Shown piece after piece: positions 1-10,712 of a stretch of DNA of 64,000 bases. The DNA comes from Forficula auricularia (Eukaryota > Arthropoda > Insecta > Dermaptera > Forficulidae), in NCBI GenBank assembly GCA_024734495.1, contig JALMQS010000153.1:12171548-12235547 (forward strand). The letters are read 5' to 3'. The first letter of the stretch is position 1, and the number at the start of each line of letters is the position of its first letter. Made by a program: the position numbers and the translations under genes. The notes under the pieces are model-generated. The model was not told where the DNA came from and ran no database searches. It worked only from the letters and a program-made list of their open reading frames with translations.

Positions 1-59
1 AGTACTATTTTATTATATAACTAGCTGCAAGGCCCGCCTTCGGCGGCCCTCTTGCTAAC

Positions 60-455
60 CAGGAGGCACGCCCCCTGGACCCCCACCCCCGAATCCCACT
101 CCTCACCCCCCAGCACCTCACCCCGCACCCGTGCACAACCACCGCCCCCACCCCACCACCACGCACCCCAGCCCCCGCACCACCCCACTACGCCTCTGGA
201 CCCTCACCTGAACCCCACACTCCACCCTGCACCACCCCACCCCCACCATCCCCCGGACCCCACCACCGCGCCCTCCACCCCGCACCCATCCCGGACCACC
301 CGCACCCACCCCGGACCCCACCCCGCACCACCCCACTACGCCTCTGGACCCTCACCTGATCCCCCCTCATTATGCCTCTGGACCTTCACCTAAACCCTCC
401 ACTCCACCCTGCACCCCTCACCCCGTGCCCCCCCCCCCTGCACCTTACCCCCGCA
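60..455. repeat. C-rich degenerate minisatellite inside Helitron copy A
   Basis: About 400 bases of nearly pure C/A/G text built from irregular CCCCACCCCGCACC-like units, with the phrase CCACTACGCCTCTGGACC repeated at about 183 and 333. The opposite strand is G-rich with many runs of three to five G, so G-quadruplex formation is plausible. The open frames across it are proline/histidine low-complexity artefacts. A similar G-rich tract lies at the same place in copy B (about 27200-27420). Confidence 0.8.
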
Positions 456-469
456 CCCAGTTTTTTCAT

Positions 470-690
470 TTCTAGCCTTCTAGTGACCCATAGATTCTAT
501 ATACAAAATTTGGTTAAGTTAGGCTATTAAGGGTAAGAATTTTCATTTTTTGCCCCCTCCCTTTGGGTGGTTAGTTTTTGCATTTCTAGCCTTCTAGTGA
601 CCCACAGATTATGTATATAAAATTTGGTTGAGTTTGGTCCAAAAGCAAGAATTTTCATATTTTGACCCCCCCCTTTTTGGGTGTTTTTGG
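470..690 (-). repeat. Two tandem ~100-bp modules shared by several element families
   Basis: Two copies of a module that runs on the minus strand as a G-run, TCAAAAAATGAAAATTCTTG, then ACCAAACTCAACCAAATTTTGTATA, and ends with AGAAATGCAAAAACTAACCACCC. The same module occurs at about 21200-21540 (three copies), 27020-27180, 40690-40850 (minus), 51280-51400 and 56230-56340 (minus). Confidence 0.75.
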
Positions 691-1141
691 GGAATTCTTT
701 TAAACAAAAGATGTCAGAAATCACATCCCCTACAACTTTGCTCATTTTAAAATTTGCCGTAGAGTTAATAGTTTAGGAGTTATTTGATAATTTTCATTCG
801 TGCCGCCCCCCAAACCCCCTTTTGGGGTCAAAATACCAAAACGTTATATAGCTAAAAACGTAAGTTAGAAGACATCTGATGTAAATATGAAATTTCATAA
901 TAATCCCTTCAGCCGTTTTTACGTGAATCGTGAGCAACTTTTCGTAAACGACGGAAACAGACATACAGATAGACAGACATACAGACAGGCAGGAATTTTG
1001 TTGAGGGTGTTTTCGTTCATAACTTTGCTTGAAACGTGTGCAACCAAAATTTGGCGTGATTTGGAGCAATGTACAGACAAAACCTTAATTTTATATATAT
1101 AGATTCTCCTTGAAATGTCCACAGATCTAATCTGTCATTAA

Positions 1142-1708
1142 GGAGGTCCTTTCGCCGGCAATGTTAAATAAAAAATATTAGATTATAACTATAACTTAAT
1201 TTTTTATAATAGTTTAAGTCTCTATCTTATGCTTTGGTGAAGTTTGAATCACACATTAGCGAGTAAATTTTTGAACATAAAATTTTTTAAAATGTAAACA
1301 TTTTCTTAGAGTCTTATGGAAAATTAAGATCTTGACACTTTCTCTTCAATTATACTATTTTTAGTTGATTATATAAAGTTGAAAAAACTAAAAATTAGCT
1401 TTTTGAAACATACACGTTTCTTTTTATGTAATACAATATATGATTAATCGACGAATTTACTTAGATATTTACTTTAAATAAATTTGGATGTATACATAAT
1501 ACAACGCATTGTCAAATCACACAAGACTTATTATTATCTGATTTAAATAAATCAAACTAACTTTTGTATTTAATTATTTTTTTTATATTTGTTTTTATTT
1601 CATCATTTACGGCTTTCATAATAATTATTTTTCATTTATATTTTATCTTATATTATTAAATATTAGATACTACACTTATTTTGACTCAACTGGAGCGAAA
1701 GGACCTCC
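1142..1708. mobile_element. TTAA-flanked MITE, element E1
   Basis: Inverted ends GGAGGTCCTTTCGC (1142-1155) and its complement (1695-1708) are each bordered by TTAA (1138-1141 and 1709-1712). The 567-bp interior is very AT-rich and non-coding. A TTAA duplication is known from piggyBac and Kolobok transposons. The terminal pattern matches that of two larger TTAA elements in this window (46.1 and 54.8 kb), pointing to one family. Boundaries are seen directly; the superfamily is inferred. Confidence 0.8.
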
Positions 1709-1712
1709 TTAA

Positions 1713-2099
1713 CCGGCCTTGAATTAGGACATTTTTCCGTAAATCAAAAATCGTATTCAAATTTTAATCGAATGATTATTTGGGTGGGAGTTTTATGTGA
1801 GGTCAAAAAAAATACCTTTTTATCATAGAATGCGTGATATCTTTGTAAAGGAGATCTTTAAGCAAAATTAGGTTTACTTTTTTTTAATTATTTCGATTTA
1901 AAATTACAGTGTGAGAGACCTGTGAATGTTACTGTTTTTAGGTGATTTTTGTACCTGTCGACTGTTTCCACAAATAACTTAAATAATTTTATATATGAAA
2001 AAATTCCACAAATTCACTCATTCCTTCCTTATCGAACGAATATAATATAATATTAAGAACGAATTTGATATCTCAAGTATTTTGAAATATATGATCGTT
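1713..2099. other. AT-rich unique sequence
   Basis: No gene, repeat end or structured motif that I can support. Confidence 0.5.
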
Positions 2100-2508
2100 A
2101 TTAGGGGCCGCCCATAAATTACGTCACATAGTAAGGGGACAGGAGCATCTCAGATTTGTGACAAAATGTGACAGGGCGCCCGAGGATCTTAAAAATTGTG
2201 ATGTCCCATTTAAAAAATTTTCAAATTTATTTTTTTTAATTTAGGTTATAATTATTCCAACCTGAAAAAGTTGGTAAAATAAATTTTTTTAACAATTATT
2301 AAATTATAGGGTCTAAAAGTGATAATATTAATAACAATTATATTGGACCCTGAATTTCATCCAAATCGTTAGACCCGTTTTCGAAAACCCGATTGGATAT
2401 ATATACAAGAATTGCTCATTTAATAATATAAGATGTGACAGAATGTGACACAGGGCGGGTTTAAAAATCTTGAAATTCGTGTGATGTAATTTATGGACGA
2501 CCCCTAAT
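2100..2508. mobile_element. MITE with ~29-bp inverted ends
   Basis: The ends ATTAGGGGCCGCCCATAAAT (from 2100) and the complement of the sequence ending at 2508 (ATTAGGGGTCGTCCATAAAT) form an inverted repeat that continues through TTACRTCACA. The subterminal TGTGACA words recur on both sides (about 2157-2172 and 2434-2449). The interior is AT-rich without coding potential. The GGGGTCGTCCATAAATTACRTCAC terminus is, from memory, widespread in arthropod repeats, but I cannot name the superfamily. The target duplication is unclear because ATTA may belong to the repeat. Confidence 0.72.
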
Positions 2509-3093
2509 TCCTTTAACAGCTGTAGTCGCTACAATAATAATAGCTCCAACTTTTTATCAAGATTTATTTTTTCATCTTTATGGCTTATGACAAAAATTGC
2601 TAAATACCCAAAATGTGCACACAAAGTATTGAAAAAGTTTTCACTTTTTTCAATAATTTTTAATTAGGTTTAGTTTTTTAGTTTTTTAGAAATAGCTCAA
2701 ACCGTGCTAAAACAATTTTAATTGACTAAAAACGCTTCAAGCTATATAAAAAAGCCTTTTATACTAACCAACATGAAAGTAAAATTTTAAGGTATATTAA
2801 TTATTTTTAGAAAAATATCAAGAGTAAACGTCAAGTTTGCGTGCTCCCATTTTAACAAAAATCTAATCAGCTTTTAAACTCAATATAAGACAACTAATAA
2901 AATACGAAATGTGGTTTTGAAATTTCTTATTGGTTTAGAACACACGAATATTAAACTTAGTTTAACTTTTTGGACTCAGAATATTTAAACTTAGACACTT
3001 AAAAAAATTTGTATCGTTCCTCACGATTACATTACTTTTCTATCCTAAATATGATGGCTGAAAAAGTAATATGCTACTCATAATTTTATTTTC

Positions 3094-3158
<65 letters not shown>

Positions 3159-4618
3159 ATATTTATTTTCTAATATTAGGACTATGTCAAATTTAAAATT
3201 AAACAAAAAAGTCTGAATAAAAAATTTCATTTAAAATATGTGATTTGAATTTGTACATTTTTCAAGAAATTCGTTATATTAATTAAATAGATATACGAAA
3301 TTCAAGACCCTCAAATAAGGAATCCAGTTTAGTCGAACTTAGTATAAAACATTAACTTTTAATATATTAATTTAGTATAAAAATTTAATTAGTATAAAAC
3401 CACTTTCTAATGAACCCCACTGTATTCTGAAACTTCACCTTCAGCAATCTATACATGATCCAACTCTAATATTCTCAAATTTACCTAAAACACATAGGTT
3501 AATTTCAGTTTTAATTAAATCCATAAATTTCAACATAGCGTTGCTTATCAATTGTATTTCTGTACTTTTAATCAAGACTCTATTAATTTAAATAATTAGA
3601 TTTCTATCTTTTTTAGGGAAAAACCAAACATGATATTACTAAATGTTATGAAATGCTAAATAAACATATCGACGAATCAGAACCTTTGTATAATGTTCAG
3701 TATGATTTTAAATAAATTGGATATGTTATCAGGGATACAATCAAATGCAATATCAAAATGAAATACTAAAACTGGTCTTTGGGATGTTAGTATAATGTGC
3801 TGACAACTGTCCTTAATTAATACCCCAGTTAATTCACATTTGATTTAATCAAAAAGTCCATAAAATACGACTATTCTTTGAAATTTTTCAAAAATCAACT
3901 TAAAATTTTATTTTTGCTTCTCAAAATTACTATTTTTTTCATCGGAAAGATGAAAAAGTTAATTGATCTATATTTTGTGTCTTTTATTATTTCTCAATTG
4001 ATTAAGTGGGCATTTTAGACACACCTTCGTGTCCATCCTAAGCGCATCAATTATTGTGATTTTTTTTTTAATTTGTTGAAAATTTTGTTAAAATAATATT
4101 GGAAAGTAAGTTACGTATTATAAAAAAACCGTATAAAATAAAATATTGAATAAATTATATTTTAAAAGAAATCAATTATTTTTAGAAAAACTTCCAGTGT
4201 TCCACTTCAAATTTCCGTGCTCTAATTTCAACCAAAATTTAATTAGCTCTTAATCTCAATAAATATAATTATGAAATTTCTTTTGTAATTGTTGTTGGTA
4301 TATGAAAAATGGGCTGATAGAATTGCAAACGAGAAAATTCGTGAAAAAATAATAAAAGAAAAAAGAATACTGTGAAAGTATCTTGCCTTAACACATTAAG
4401 ACACGAGGGACTCCTAAGGGGTATTTTAGAGGACGGGGTGTGAAAGAAAAGGGATGGTAAATACTTAGATTGGAGTATTTTCTCTATATAATGAAATAAA
4501 TGGGATGTGTGACTTTTAGAGAAGTGAAAGAGTTGGCATGGAGGCGGGTGGTTGCGTCACATCAGTCTTATAAGACTGTATACTCTGTTTGAAATAGCTT
4601 AAACTTTAGGGTGGACCT
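2509..4618. other. AT-rich non-coding DNA with degenerate dispersed repeats
   Basis: No coding region. Two pieces (about 2820-2960 and 4190-4600) share the words 'TTTCAACCAAAATTTAATTAGCTCTTAATCTC' and 'ATGAAATTTCTT' in degenerate form with 48690-48840. The second piece also matches 9010-9460 (GTATTTTAGA, GGGATGTGTGACTTTTAGAGAAGTGAAAGAGTT), so both are decayed copies of one dispersed repeat. Confidence 0.5.
3100..3156. repeat. (AT)n microsatellite
   Basis: About 57 bases of uninterrupted alternating TA. Confidence 0.95.
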
Positions 4619-5295
4619 TTTTTGGATATTTTCGAATTTTTACGCTGATAGAGGTTCATGTAATTCGAAATAAATAAATAAAAAAAAAAAATCTTAAGTT
4701 TCAAGTCTCTATCTCAATTTTAACATATTTTAACGTACCGCACAGTGATGCAAGTTTCTCATCTAAATAACACGGTGTTTTTGGAATTGAACGATCAATT
4801 TTTTATTCCCCCTAAATAACAGGGGCTTTTTGGCATTGAAAGATCATTTTTTTATTCCGGCTAAAGTAATCGTTCAAAAAATTTGAAACTCTATAGACTT
4901 TATCCTTATAATAGTAGCTATCCCTCAGAATTTTTACATATTTTTAGCAATTATAATTTTGAGTCTATAACTTACTAACTCTAAGATATAGCAGTATTTT
5001 ATCAAGCTGTAACTCCAAAATTATAATAGGTAAAAATCTGTGAAAATTCTCAGTGATAGCTACTATTATAAGGATAAAGTCTAAAGAGTTTCAAATTTTT
5101 TAACTATTACTTTGGGCGGAATAAAAAATTGATCTTTCAATGCCAAAAACCTATGTTATTTAGATGAGAAACTTGCATCGCTGTGTGGCACAGGTTAAAA
5201 TTGAGATAGAGACTTGAAACTTGAGGGATATTTTTTTATTTGTTTCGAACTATATGAGCTTCTGTCAGCGTAAAAATTCGAAAATACCCAAAATA
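4619..5295. repeat. 677-bp imperfect palindrome (foldback element)
   Basis: The arms 4619 to about 4970 and about 5000 to 5295 are inverted copies of each other. Both contain TATTTTCGAATTTTTACGCTG at the outside, then AAGTTTCAAGTCTCTATCTC, GATGCAAGTTTCTCATCTAA, AGACTTTATCCTTATAATAG and AGTAGCTATC towards the centre, with a spacer of roughly 30 bases. The arms differ by scattered substitutions and small indels, mostly near A runs. A foldback transposon or an inverted duplication of a single element both fit. No coding sequence explains it. Confidence 0.85.
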
Positions 5296-5639
5296 AGAAC
5301 AAACCTAGTGAACATAATAATGACCAGCCACAAACACTGAGACATTTTTTTAAAATCACTTCTTTCAACTCAGTAGGCATTAAAGAGTAAAGATCTCGAA
5401 AAATTGATATTTTTCTTCTTCTTCTAGATATTCCCATACTTTCTATTGCATTCTAATAAAAACACGTATAATAATAAAAACAACAACAAAATTAAATTTT
5501 AAACCAATAAATCGTAAATAGTGAATATGCAAATCTATTCCCTTCTATCTCAAACTCTCAACAGAGCATTTTATTTAATAATATTTTAGAATCGTAATTG
5601 AATTATTAAAACAATGTCATTTCGCCCATTTCAATTGCA

Positions 5640-5950
5640 TTTTATATACCGGTAAAACAAGGAAATAATAGCCACCTTTGGCTAGGCATTACCTTGGGTC
5701 TATTATGTTGTCGGGAACAAGGCTAGTCCCTCGGGAACCCCCAACGCCGCCCTTAATTCTTAATCATGGCTGCTGAACAAAGGAGAACATTAAAGATGGA
5801 TGTCTAGTTTATTCATTAGCTGAATTATATAAATTTAAAAAAAAGAACTCCGTACCGCGGGCCCCTTCGTTTCTTCGTTCCCTACACCTCTCTGAAGCTA
5901 TGCAGCCTTTTCTCTCTTCATCTTTCCTTCTTTGTTTTAAGGGTGATTAC
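5640..5950. other. GC-elevated non-coding island 1
   Basis: This stretch stands out from its AT-rich surroundings (for example GGGAACCCCCAACGCCGCCC and CCGTACCGCGGGCCCC). It shows no sustained reading frame, no repeat match elsewhere in the window and no tRNA-like boxes. It is possible conserved regulatory or untranslated sequence; nothing more can be said from composition. Confidence 0.35.
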
Positions 5951-6307
5951 TCTTTTGAAGAAAAGTTAACAAAGACCCTCTACACTTACTTTTTACTGCC
6001 ACTTTCATAATCTTTTAATCACGTCTCAAATTAACAATTTTATTTAAAACCGGTTAGAAATTTATTTTTCTTATAATTGATTTATCCTGTTAAGCAGAAA
6101 ATATGGAAGGCACAAAGAAAGTAAAAAAAAAAATCAAATAAATATGGACTAATTTAAAAGGAATGCACAGTATTCTTCGCGAGATGGCCTCTAATGGTAG
6201 TAAGGGAACTTTTGTACGAATATTTTCTCAAAATTCTAATCAGTCACTAAGCGAAATTGGTTCAGAATGGTCAAAGGCCCTAGAAATTAATCTTGAGCTA
6301 ACAATTA

Positions 6308-6664
6308 TTAGCTAAGGCAAATTAAACTTCTGTTGGACAATAAATATGCACAGGCTATAAATAATTTTAATTGACGTTAGGCATTCCAAATGAAAGTTAT
6401 ATGAGTTTGCGAAGGTTTTTGGTTGGTGTTAAATTTTTGAGGACCTAAAAACCACGAAAATTTTGGACTTTTTCAGATTTTCTTTTATAACTTGAAAGCG
6501 GTTTCGGCATTGGTAGTTACCAAAATGAAAGACCATAAAATTTCGCGACAAATAACGTACTTAAAAGTTAAAATCGGTTCAACCTAACATCGATTAAAAT
6601 TATTTCCAGCTTGTGCATATTTATTGGCGAGCGCAGCCTTTTTTCGGTCTAATTTGCCTGAGCT
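6308..6664. repeat. Foldback derivative of the 55.45-kb hAT-like MITE
   Basis: The left arm (about 6308-6390: GCTAAGGCAAATTA..., CAATAAATATGCACAGGCT, AATAATTTTAATTGACGTTAGG) is inverted in the right arm (about 6580-6664). The same words occur in direct order at about 55590-55680 inside the MITE at 55451-55751, so this is a rearranged relative. About 190 bases separate the arms. Confidence 0.7.
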
Positions 6665-7090
6665 ATATGGTCCTTATAATTTGTAGCTTTATAAATAAAT
6701 GTTATTTATTTATTTTTATATCGGAATTTAATTGGATGATATTGAGAAATATTTCATTTCCAAGCCCCAATTGATCTCATTTGATGACATTTATGTCTTT
6801 CGAAGCAAACTAAATGTATGCCCCTTGAATTTAACTAGATAATAATAAAATAAATTAAAAGTATATAATTCATAAATCTAGATCGTCATTTAAAATGGAA
6901 AGAATTGCGTTTTAATTTAAAGTTTGTTTTTTTTCGTCTAAATTATTATTGGCGAATTTAACTTTACTGCGCACTCGATTTTCCTATTTTTTTGAATGCA
7001 ATCGAATGCAAGAAGGGGTGCACCAGTAAAGATGTAGCCCCTATGGATCTCGAAAAGACCCTTGCATTACCGAAGAGAAGGGAAAGTTGT

Positions 7091-7260
7091 TTAAGTGAGA
7101 GGGTGTAGACGTAGGTGTCTATGCACCCTGGTTTTGAAGGTTTGAAGATCATAGGTGCTGGGAAAGATAGAGGCTGGGAGAGAGTTCCAGTTCCTTGAAG
7201 TCATGGGGATATATGAATTCGCGAATGAAGTGGTCCGGCACTTTTCTAATTTGACCGCGA
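7091..7260 (-). pseudogene. C-terminal end of the same LINE ORF2, shifted frame
   Basis: Downstream of the one-base deletion the reading frame continues in another phase with VKLEKCRTTSFANSYIP, then RNWNSLPASIF and FKTRVHRHL, ending in a stop at 7091. The WNSLP...FK block is the usual C-terminal signature of CR1/Jockey-group ORF2 proteins, so this is the true protein end rather than a separate gene. Confidence 0.85.
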
Positions 7261-8722
7261 AGAGTGTTGGGAGTCGGCAAAACGTGTGCTGCGTGCAAAG
7301 CATGCTTTGGGGGGAATTATTGATTTTATCTCATCAGAGCACCTGCCGTGATAGTATCTATAGAAAAGGGAAAGGGCGGAGACATCTCTTCGATGAGCCA
7401 GCGAGTCGAGGGAGTCGGTGAGGGTAGAATCGTCAATTAGCCTGACGGCTCGTTTCTGAATTGCATCAAGGGTAGCAAGAGAATATTTTGAGGCTCCTCT
7501 CCACAGATGAGAGCCGTATTCGAGACAGGGGCGGATTTGGGCCTTGTAGATGGTGAGAAGTTGTGGGGGTTTGTAAAATCGCTTGGACCTGAATAAGAAG
7601 CCAATCTTCCTTGCTGCAGATTTCGCCACAGAGGAGATGTGTTCATTCCAAGACAGGTCAGATGCGACAGAGACGCCCAACATGGATAGGCTGTCACACA
7701 TTTTCAGGGTATTCGAATCGAAGTGAATATCGGGGAAATCTCTATTTTCGCGCCTAGAAATTAGACAACATTGAGTCTTGTTTGAATTAAAGTTAACTAA
7801 ATTTTGAGAGCCCCATTTATTCAGTTTGTCTAGGTCGAGAGTAATTGAGGAGGCAATATTGATTCGATTATTCGGGAGAGAGGGTTTGCCGTGTAGAGTG
7901 CTATCGTCGGCGTAACAATGAGTGGGGTTTGCCGTTTGATCAATAAGGTCGTTTATATAAATAAGGAAGAGTGTGGAGGAGATTACAGAGCCTTGGGGAA
8001 CACCAGAGTTTGTGGAGAACGATTCAGAAGATGTTCCATCCACCACAACTTTTATACTTCGGTTTGTCAGAAAGCTTTCAATCCATTTGCGAAGTGTTGG
8101 TGTGAATCCAAAGGCTGGTAGTTTGGCAAGAAGATTTTTGTGCCAAACCTGGTCAAAAGCTTTGGAGATATCAAGGGCTACAGCGAGGGTTTCTTTTCCG
8201 GCCTCTAGAGTATTGTTCAAGGTGTGGGTGACATAGGTTAAGATGTCGCCTGTGGAACGATTTTGTCTGAATCCATATTGCCTATCGTGAATTAATTTAT
8301 TGTTTTCTAAGTGATGAAGGACGTGTTGGTTTATGACTAATTCCATTAATTTGGAAAGAACAGAGGTGATCGAGATAGGCCTGTAATTAGAGATTTGTGA
8401 TGTGTCTCCTTTTTTAGGAATAGGTGTTACTCTGGCTATTTTCCAGCTTTTGGGGAATATGCCCGACTCGTAAGAGAGTTGGAATAGCTTGGATAAGATA
8501 GGGGCAAGTTCAGGGGCGCATTTTTTAATGAGAATTGGTGGGATGTTATCCGGGCCTGCGGCGGATTTGGAATTTAATTTATTAATGGCTTTTATGATTA
8601 TTTGGGGCCTGAAAATTATTTTGCCCATGAGGTTGGTTTGGGGGGTATAAGTGGGCGGGTTAAGCCCTTTGTCATCTAAAGTGGAGTTAGTTGCGAAATA
8701 GGATGCTAGTGATTCGGCTTTT
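7246..8722 (-). pseudogene. Non-LTR retrotransposon reverse transcriptase (broken)
   Basis: This frame would copy the element's RNA into DNA at the target site. From the methionine at 8628 it runs 460 residues with the RT hallmarks in order: AAGPDNIP (residues 23-30), NYRPISI (81-87), YGFRQNRST (118-126), ALDISKAFDQVWH (151-163), GVPQGSVIS (209-217) and the catalytic YADD (239-242), followed by the LSWNEHI and QIRPCLEYGSHLW blocks. The frame stays open upstream to a TGA at 8720-8722, and a second TGA lies about nine codons further up in otherwise RT-like sequence. At the C-terminus the frame breaks near 7258-7262: copy 2 reads GCGAAAGAG where this copy reads GCGAAGAG, a one-base loss. The catalytic core looks intact but the copy cannot be active. 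Confidence 0.9.
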
Positions 8723-8850
8723 CAGCGGGGGTCGTGGCTTGCCTTTTTTCAATGCAGTGTTTTTGGTGGGGTAACAATTGAGGTCAGAAGCTTAAGGAAT
8801 TCTCCTCTCTGGGATTGTAAAATCTCATGGTACGGAAGAAGCCAAAAATA

Positions 8851-9460
8851 CATTAAATCTAGAATTGCTAAAAGCTAAACTCAAAATTTATTTGTTCTTT
8901 CTCGATCATCTTAGAAACTAAAAAAATGTTGCTGATGACATGGGAAACTTGGATATTGAAAAGATAGAGAGAAAGGAAAATGTCGTGTAACTGAGGGTTG
9001 TTTAAGATCAAATGGAGAATTACAAACGAGGAAGTCCTTGAAAAATAGGAGAAAAGGTAATACTTCTGTGGAAGAATCTGAAGAAAAGAGTTCACATTAT
9101 AGACCACACCTTTGGAGGATTGCTAAAGGGTATTTTAGAAAGTGAAATGGAAAACAAAAGAGAAAGGGAAGACATAGATTATTTCCACAAAAATGACAGA
9201 TAATGGAATGTTGGACTTTTATAGAAGTCAAATTTAGGGAACGCGGTATTGGTTTATAGTGAAACATAGTTAAAATTAAATTAGGTTAGAGTTGGTGGTG
9301 TTTCACAAGGAGAAACACCACGAACTCCAACCTAATTTAATTTTATAGAAGTGATAGAGTTGTATAGACTTGAGTGGAGAGGTCAAACCATTCTCAGGGC
9401 TGTATGTTTGATGATGATGAGAGTTGATTATAAGACTCCAAATAAATATTAATTTTCCTC
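8851..9460. repeat. Dispersed repeat Z with an inserted hairpin
   Basis: About 9010-9440 matches 4310-4600 in order: TACAAACGAGGAA versus TGCAAACGAGAAA, GGGTATTTTAGA, AATGGAATGTTGGACTTTTATAGAAGT and GATAGAGTTG, and the end resembles 23410-23480 (both finish near GATGATGATGA). The copy here is interrupted by the hairpin at 9271-9345. No coding. Confidence 0.55.
9271..9345. repeat. 75-bp near-perfect hairpin (mini-foldback)
   Basis: The left arm TAAAATTAAATTAGGTTAGA (from 9271) runs to GGTGGTGTTTC and is mirrored by GAAACACCACGAACTCCAAC up to 9345, with a loop of about seven bases. It interrupts the Z repeat between 'AGAAGT' and 'GATAGAG', with a near repeat of TATAGAAGT on both sides. Confidence 0.85.
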
Positions 9461-9559
9461 TATATGCATTCATTGATGATTAAAGAATGTGACACGATAG
9501 CTATACTTACTTTATTCATATTGTGATTTTTGTTTACTTGGCATAACGTAGAAGTCGGC

Positions 9560-10080
9560 AGTTTATTTGTGGCTCTGCGGTGCCTATCTCTTCACAATGG
9601 TGTGTGCATTATATTTTTCGCTATACCGCCTCTAATCTATTTAGTGAAAATGTTTTTAATTAGGTTTTAATTAAATCTTGCGAAAAGTATTTGCGTATTC
9701 TAGTCTGTATCAAAGCGTCTGTTTCGATCCTCCCCCTTGGCACCGCTCGGGGATGGAGATTGTGCTCATGTCACAAAGTAGCTAATTACCAATTGAATTA
9801 TTTGAATGTCAGCTTTTGAAACGCAAAGCCCTTTCATCTTTCATAATTGGTTCAGGCCGCCGGAAAACCAGATTTTTGTCCCACATGGCCCAAGGGGCTT
9901 ACTAACCCCGCCTCCACCTGTTTGTCCACTGGTCATCATCCCTCAGGTGAATTATAGATGTTTGAAGGCTAATTAATTAACCAGTCATTTGATAAAACAT
10001 TGATTTTAACTCCCACTGTCCTTTACTTGGGATCCGGCCGAGAGCATCGATAGATATTGTTTTAATTGGAATTCAACGGA
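9560..10080. promoter_or_regulatory. Candidate conserved regulatory block
   Basis: This GC-elevated unique stretch has no repeat match in the window and no sustained frame. It holds homeodomain-type TAATTA cores (GCTAATTAATTAACC near 9968 and AGCTAATTACC near 9780), two E-box CACCTG/CAGGTG words (near 9916 and 9944), and ATCGATAGAT (near 10047). The combination resembles developmental enhancers. This is motif reading only; sites this short also occur by chance in AT-rich DNA. Confidence 0.3.
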
Positions 10081-10636
10081 AATTACCATCATCTGATAAC
10101 AGAAACAGACAACAAATTCAATTATTTTCAATCTAAAATATTTTTTATTTTATCTCGCTACATTTTAATACATAATTTTTTGCTCACTTTATTAATTAAA
10201 TGAAAAAAAAGTTTATTCAAATGAGAAAAAAATTTCATATATTTATTTCATTTTTTAAATTCACACCCTTTCCATACAACCAACAATTATTAATAAAATT
10301 ATTTTTTAAATACTTTTTTTTCACACTTGGTTAAGTTAACCTCTTCCTTTTAATATGTGTAAATAAAAAAAGCGACCAAGAGAGAAATTCGCATATCAAC
10401 TGCTCCTTAGTTTTTACTTTATCCAATGCAAAGCATGGGTAAAGTATTGTAATCGCTCTCGGGGCAAGCGTGGCTTCAAAGGGTCCTCAGGTAAAGATTA
10501 CGGAACCCATGGACTCAATTAAAGTCACAAATTGTAGTATTCAATTAGGTTGAATATTAGCACGTGACGGTTTTGCCAAAAATTACATGGGGTCTCGTCG
10601 AGAGGCCAAAAAGTGCGATTTTTTCATTTAGTGCGT

Positions 10637-10712
10637 GCGGATGTATGTATGTATGGATGGATGTATGTATGGATGTATGTATGTATGTATGTATGTATGG
10701 ATGGATGTATGT
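10637..10712. repeat. (ATGT/ATGG)n microsatellite
   Basis: GGATGTATGTATGTATGGAT-type array within element Y. It gives the spurious Tyr-Ile-His frames on both strands. Confidence 0.95.

Larger units (their letters stand above)
21..1103 (-). mobile_element. Helitron family 1, copy A (non-autonomous, complete ends)
   Basis: A rolling-circle transposon read on the minus strand. Its 5' end is TCTATATATATAAAATTAAG (complement of 1084-1103). Its 3' end is a CGCC-GAA-GGCG-type hairpin about 10 bases before a terminal CTAG (complement of 21-24). The flanking bases are A at 20 and T at 1104, as expected for Helitron insertion between A and T. Going inward from the 5' end it holds a GTCT/GTAT microsatellite (about 955-990), a block shared with copies at 26.6, 47.1 and 50.8 kb, two ~100-bp tandem modules (about 470-690), and a C-rich tract (60-450; G-rich on the element's own strand). 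No Rep/helicase coding is present, so mobilisation would need a helper in trans. The family rules (TC start, hairpin, CTRR end, no duplication) are established; the copy boundaries are read directly. Confidence 0.88.
6985..8850 (-). mobile_element. LINE (CR1/Jockey group), copy 1, 5'-truncated
   Basis: A non-LTR retrotransposon on the minus strand. The 3' end (about 6985-7080 in plus coordinates) has the same untranslated tail as copy 2 at 27.9 kb and finishes in a short A run. The body encodes a reverse transcriptase to about 8850, where similarity to the coding frame is lost, so more than half of a full-length element is missing at the 5' side. No endonuclease is present. Confidence 0.88.

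Noticed and set aside
52..393. 113-codon proline/histidine-rich frame and opposing glycine-rich frames
   Set aside because: They are translations of the C-rich minisatellite inside Helitron copy A and end with it; same for 27141-27597.
5195..5437. 80-codon minus-strand frame with a hydrophobic segment
   Set aside because: Half of it lies in the arm of the 677-bp palindrome and the rest has no family resemblance.
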